From NCBI RefSeq assembly GCF_036245475.1, contig NZ_BTPM01000002.1, positions 1-64,000 of the forward strand: DNA of 64,000 bases, written 5' to 3'. The DNA is from Vibrio sp. 10N. Its GTDB lineage: Bacteria > Pseudomonadota > Gammaproteobacteria > Enterobacterales > Vibrionaceae. Below the pieces are notes generated by a model. The model saw nothing but the letters and a program-made list of their open reading frames with translations. It was not told the origin of the DNA and ran no database searches. How positions within the stretch are numbered: position 1 is the first letter of the stretch; the number at the start of each line of letters is the position of its first letter. Below are positions 60,894 through 64,000 of this stretch, one piece after another. The position numbers and the translations under genes were made by a program.

Positions 60894-61204
60894 TGCTTGA
60901 TGATTCCTGACGTTTACTGCCTTAAACTTAAGCGGATTGTTTTTATTAGGTTATCTTGCCTAACTTAAGCAACACCAGACAAACTTTGAACGGTGCTCAC
61001 AAAATTCTAGGGCTTAGAAAATCAAAGTGCAATTAAAAAACGGTAGCTATGAGTCAAAATATTGACTTGTATGTCAATATTGCACCTATATGCCTATGAT
61101 GTGGGGGCGATCTATCAATTTCGAGTACATGTTTAAGGTTTTATAGATCAGCTTAAATTCCAACATGCTTGTTGAATATAATGGTTCATTTATGACCTTA
61201 TTGA
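60894..61204. other. A/T-rich gap with a perfect inverted repeat
   Basis: Some 310 bases without a gene between the PilZ start and the truncated metallo-beta-lactamase-fold gene. It carries the inverted repeat at 61058-61081. The missing front part of the truncated gene is not found here. Confidence 0.5.
61058..61081. promoter_or_regulatory. Perfect inverted repeat, possible operator
   Basis: AATATTGAC-ttgtat-GTCAATATT, perfect 9-base arms and 6-base spacer. It has the form of a dimeric repressor site and lies about 150 bases before the remnant gene; its regulator is not in the window. Confidence 0.45.
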
Positions 61205-61705
61205 TATCAATTATGGATTAAAGATAAAGCCTATTTAGAAAAGTATGGTATGACGGTCGAGAACGGATTAAATCCATGGCAACCAACCCCGTTTTTGGGC
61301 GGGCAAATTACTGCTGTACCTGCGCAGCATGGACATGGTTGGATTCATAAAGTGATGGCCAACGGCTGTGGTTTCTATATTGAGTTACCTAACGAGCCAT
61401 GCATCTACATTAGTGGCGATACGGTGCTAACAAACGATGTTAACAAGGCGCTCACTGAGCTTAAGCCAGACATTACCGTGGTTGCAGCGGGTCAAGCACA
61501 GATGGACGTAGGTCAGCCACTCCTCATGCCAACCGACGAAGTCATGGAATTTATTAAGCGCTCACCAGGCAAAGTTATCGCTAACCATATGGAAGCGTTG
61601 AATCACTGTCCGGTGGATAGATCAACGCTGAAGCGAACGTTGAGCGCTCATGGTTTAGTTGACAAAGTATCGATTCCAGAGGATGGTGAAATACTCGAGT
61701 TTTAA
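61205..61705 (+). pseudogene. 5'-truncated MBL-fold metallohydrolase
   Basis: The readable part (ATG at 61250) encodes 151 residues, about the C-terminal 55-60 percent of a UlaG/RNase-Z-like metallo-beta-lactamase-fold enzyme: the metal ligands YISGD and ANHMEALNH are present. The N-terminal HxHxDH motif is missing. The same frame continues upstream for 15 codons (QLWIKDKAYLEKYG) before a TGA at 61202, and these codons read like family sequence, so coding continued there before a deletion or rearrangement. It is most likely a broken gene; a genuine short protein cannot be excluded. Confidence 0.7.
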
Positions 61706-61726
61706 GGTGAGTGGATGAGGTAGAGC

Positions 61727-62317
61727 ATGCTAAAGCACCAATATGAATGGCAGGAGGTTGAAAACGGCCAACTGCTTTATATTGAAAAACTGTTTGACCA
61801 TGACTCTGCTGAAGCGGTGTTTAACGAGTTACGGAGCTCACTTAATTGGCGACAAGATAACATTCGCTTGTTTGGAAAAGTGCACCCTATCCCGAGACTT
61901 CAAGCTTGGTATGGGGATGCCAGTTATCGCTACTCTAATTTAGAGTTAGAGGCTCAGACCTGGTATCCCAAACTCGCCGAGCTAAAGGCGCTGTGTGAAC
62001 AATACGGGCAGCACAGGTTTAATACGGTACTCGCCAATTTGTATCGTGACGGCCAGGATTCCAATGGCTGGCATAGTGACAATGAGCCCGAGCTTGGCAT
62101 CAACCCAGTGATTGCCTCACTCAGCTTTGGTGGTGAGCGGCGATTTTTGCTCAAACACAAGCTGACCGGTGAGAAATTGGAATTCAATCTAACATCCGGA
62201 TCACTACTGATAATGGCTGGAGAAACTCAGCATCACTGGCAACACACCATTCCCAAAACAAAGCGACCAGTAGCGCCAAGGATAAATTTAACTTTTCGAA
62301 AAGTTCTGGCTCCCTAA
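61727..62317 (+). CDS. AlkB-family 2OG-Fe(II) DNA/RNA repair dioxygenase
   Basis: A 196-residue enzyme of the ALKBH2/3-like branch. Iron and co-substrate residues: His116 and Asp118 (GWHSDNEPELG), His173 (HHWQHTIPK), Arg185 and Arg191 (PRINLTFRK). The segment NTVLANLYRDGQDSNGW is the nucleotide-recognition lid style of this branch. It should oxidatively remove N-alkyl damage from bases. GAGG precedes the start, which lies 21 bases after the MBL remnant stop, so the two may share a transcript. Confidence 0.92.
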   Translation: MLKHQYEWQEVENGQLLYIEKLFDHDSAEAVFNELRSSLNWRQDNIRLFGKVHPIPRLQAWYGDASYRYSNLELEAQTWYPKLAELKALCEQYGQHRFNTVLANLYRDGQDSNGWHSDNEPELGINPVIASLSFGGERRFLLKHKLTGEKLEFNLTSGSLLIMAGETQHHWQHTIPKTKRPVAPRINLTFRKVLAP

Positions 62318-62323
62318 AACAAC

Positions 62324-62347
62324 AAAAGCTCCCCGTAGGGAGCTTTT
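62324..62347. terminator. Bidirectional terminator between alkB-like and decarboxylase genes
   Basis: AAAAGCTCCC-cgta-GGGAGCTTTT between convergent genes. Confidence 0.88.
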
Positions 62348-62369
62348 GATTAGCTAAATCATAGTTTGA

Positions 62370-63959
62370 TTATGCTTTTGCAGATGCCGCTTTCTTTGCG
62401 TTCTTAGCGTAGCTAGGTGTTCTTGCTACAGCACGCTTAGTTGCTGGCTTCTTCGCAGCTGGCTTTTTCTTCTTTTGCTTTAGACGCTCAGGAAGAATTT
62501 GAGTTGCGAACACATCTTCAACGGTTTCAGCACGCTTGATTAGTTCAGCTTCACCGTCTTTAACTAGTACAGTTGCAGGACGTGGTAGAGAGTTGAACTG
62601 GCTCGCTTGAGACTCTGCGTAGTGACCCACATCCATGATAGCTAGAACGTCTTTTGGCTCTAGAGCTGGCATGCGTGCACCGCTTTCCCAAATTGATGGG
62701 ATACAGATTGGACCTGCGATTTCAGTTGTCTTCTCAACAAGTGGTTGAGTCATCTTGCTTGCTGGTAGAACAGGGTTCTTAGACTCTTGAGACTCAACTA
62801 GCGTTGCTAGGTAAGTAGACGCGTCAACCATCGTGTAGGTGTAGTCCATCTCTTGGTCATCTTTCACTACGTATACAGACGTTAGTAGTGTGCCGATGTT
62901 ACCAGCGATGTAACGACCAGGTTCTAGCCATAGTTGCGGGATCTCGAAGCCTTCTTTGTTGAACTCTTCTAGCATGCCTGCACACACTACTTTCGCGTAA
63001 TCTTCAATAGTGTTCGGGTTCATCATGTGCTCAGCGCTACGACACTCTGGCTCACGCTCACGTGGCCAACCGCCGCCAAGGTCGATTTGGAATGGTTGAA
63101 CGCCACACTCGCGAGAGATTTCGATAACGTTGCGTGCATACTCACGGTATAGCGCATCCCAACCTTCAGGTTGCTTAGAGAAACGACCTAGGTGAGTGTG
63201 GAAACCGTAGAATTCGAACACGTCGATTTCTTTCACGCGGTTAACGATTTTCTTCGCTTCTTCTTTTAGCAGACCGAATTTGATCCACTTCATCGCGCCG
63301 ATGAAGTTCGGGAACGGGTATGCATCTGGTTCGAAGTCGTTAAAGAAATCTTCTGGGATAACTTTTAGACGTACCGCGATGCGTACTTTTTCTTTTGGCT
63401 TCACTTCGCGAGCGATACGCTCAACGATTTCGATCTCTTCGTACGAATCTAGGTGGATTGCGTAGCCGTACTCAATCGCTTTACGGATAGCAAGCTCAGG
63501 CTTAACTGTACCATTTAGTGCGATAGTTTTTGGATCCGCACCCGCGATGTAAGTTGCTTCAACTTCACCCGGACCGAAACAGTCACCACCCACGCCTTCT
63601 TCGTGACAGATAGCACGAACTGCGAAGTTAGTGTTTGATTTGATTGCAAACATTACGTTCACAGGCTTTGGCCAGTTTGAACCGAACGCTGCTTTAACGC
63701 GACGTAGGTTACCACGTAGTGTGTCTTCGCTAAGAACGAATAGCGGGCTACCGTATTGCTCAACCAGGTCAGAAGCTTTGCAGCCGCCGATGTATAGGTC
63801 GTCGCCTTTTGTTGTTAGCTCGTCAGTTGGCGTTAGGATGTTTTGTAGACGCTCAGCGTAGTTCTGGTTTGCTTTGTGCTCGGCAAGAAGTTGCTTTTGC
63901 TCTTCTAGTACAGAACTTAGTTGCTTTACTGAGTCTTCTAAACGCGCTTGATATTTCAT
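62370..63959 (-). CDS. Atypical PLP (fold-type III) decarboxylase with Lys/Ala-rich tail
   Basis: A 529-residue member of the DAP/ornithine/arginine decarboxylase family, about 110 longer than usual LysA. An N-terminal coiled-coil extension (residues about 1-45) comes before the alanine-racemase-like barrel; the PLP lysine is Lys107 in VMFAIKSNTN. Typical barrel motifs HTHLGRFS and DLGGGWP and the phosphate-site EPGRYIAG are kept. Where DAP decarboxylase has CESGD, this protein reads WESGAR after an insertion, so the substrate site differs. Residues about 489-529 are a histone-H1-like Lys/Ala/Pro tail (KKKKPAAKKPATKR). Codons are strongly biased. GAGGAACG is a good ribosome site. Confidence 0.78.
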   Translation of the reverse strand: MKYQARLEDSVKQLSSVLEEQKQLLAEHKANQNYAERLQNILTPTDELTTKGDDLYIGGCKASDLVEQYGSPLFVLSEDTLRGNLRRVKAAFGSNWPKPVNVMFAIKSNTNFAVRAICHEEGVGGDCFGPGEVEATYIAGADPKTIALNGTVKPELAIRKAIEYGYAIHLDSYEEIEIVERIAREVKPKEKVRIAVRLKVIPEDFFNDFEPDAYPFPNFIGAMKWIKFGLLKEEAKKIVNRVKEIDVFEFYGFHTHLGRFSKQPEGWDALYREYARNVIEISRECGVQPFQIDLGGGWPREREPECRSAEHMMNPNTIEDYAKVVCAGMLEEFNKEGFEIPQLWLEPGRYIAGNIGTLLTSVYVVKDDQEMDYTYTMVDASTYLATLVESQESKNPVLPASKMTQPLVEKTTEIAGPICIPSIWESGARMPALEPKDVLAIMDVGHYAESQASQFNSLPRPATVLVKDGEAELIKRAETVEDVFATQILPERLKQKKKKPAAKKPATKRAVARTPSYAKNAKKAASAKA

Positions 63960-64000
63960 ATTCGTTCCTCACGAAATCGTTGAAAAGGTATGAACTGATT

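Noticed and set aside
1..64000. tRNA, rRNA, CRISPR array, integron or prophage
   Set aside because: I saw no cloverleaf-like gene ending in the usual T-loop, no regularly spaced direct repeats, no integrase with attC sites and no phage structural genes.

Overview
The window looks like a piece of a Vibrio genome, most probably the second (smaller) chromosome. The support is the gene content: a MalM-type lipoprotein, a ShyA-type M23 endopeptidase, the vctPDGC catechol-siderophore transporter set, a KdgM-type porin, a TraF_2-type outer-membrane protein, a YjiH-type transporter and many short intergenic regions with strong bidirectional terminators. Base composition is moderate. The most strongly codon-biased genes (KdgM-like porin, second porin, ureohydrolase, PLP decarboxylase) favour CTA leucine and GGT glycine, as highly expressed Vibrio genes do. 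No rRNA, tRNA, CRISPR array, prophage or integron was seen. The only clear mobile element is one IS200-type insertion.

Layout. 1-3.2 kb: MalM-like lipoprotein, Sel1-repeat protein, KdgM-like porin behind a CRP site. 3.2-3.8 kb: IS200-type element at the very end of a LysR gene. 3.8-7.8 kb: leftward HlyD/ATPase/ABC-2 export operon ending in that LysR gene. 7.8-12.4 kb: MviM-like oxidoreductase; M23 peptidase overlapping a bactofilin by 97 bases; a napGH pair without napFDABC, preceded by a near-consensus FNR box. 12.4-19.3 kb: secreted subtilase; three-gene unit with a Crp-like regulator; 2OG-Fe(II) dioxygenase; fructokinase and divergent LacI regulator sharing two operators. 19.4-29.6 kb: long palindrome, small protein, porin, TraF_2 protein, YjiH transporter with tandem ARG boxes, CBM48-like mini-protein, BCCT osmolyte transporter with a palindromic operator, ShyA-like peptidase. 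29.7-36.3 kb: DUF1800/DUF1501 pair, ABC-F ATPase with a structured leader, MFS transporter, GntR regulator.

36.5-40.3 kb: Fur-box-led vctPDGC operon. 40.4-45.8 kb: Bcr/CflA-type exporter, AraC regulator, a winged-helix/TolB-like/TPR protein, an extended ureohydrolase and a 50-residue protein. 46-48 kb: a chemoreceptor without a sensor domain, followed in the same operon by a separate membrane protein that looks like a NIT (nitrate/nitrite-sensing) domain. 48-57.5 kb: ClsC-like phospholipase D, YddG exporter, START-domain protein, CDF transporter, LysR, methyltransferase, SYLF protein, DUF4136 lipoprotein, fasciclin protein, GNAT acetyltransferase and a membrane-anchored protein with ten tandem 14-residue repeats. 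57.7-64 kb: LonB-type protease, PilZ protein, 5'-truncated metallo-beta-lactamase-fold gene, AlkB-family dioxygenase and an atypical PLP decarboxylase with a Lys/Ala-rich tail.

Recurring themes are carbohydrate uptake under CRP or LacI control, cell-wall remodelling by two M23 peptidases plus a bactofilin, catechol-siderophore iron uptake, osmolyte uptake, anaerobic electron transfer and nitrogen/amine metabolism. The best candidates for undescribed biology are the split MCP/NIT receptor, the orphan napGH operon, the 14-residue-repeat protein, the ArgR-linked YjiH transporter and the ABC-F leader. All functions are inferred from sequence features and family knowledge; no database search was run.
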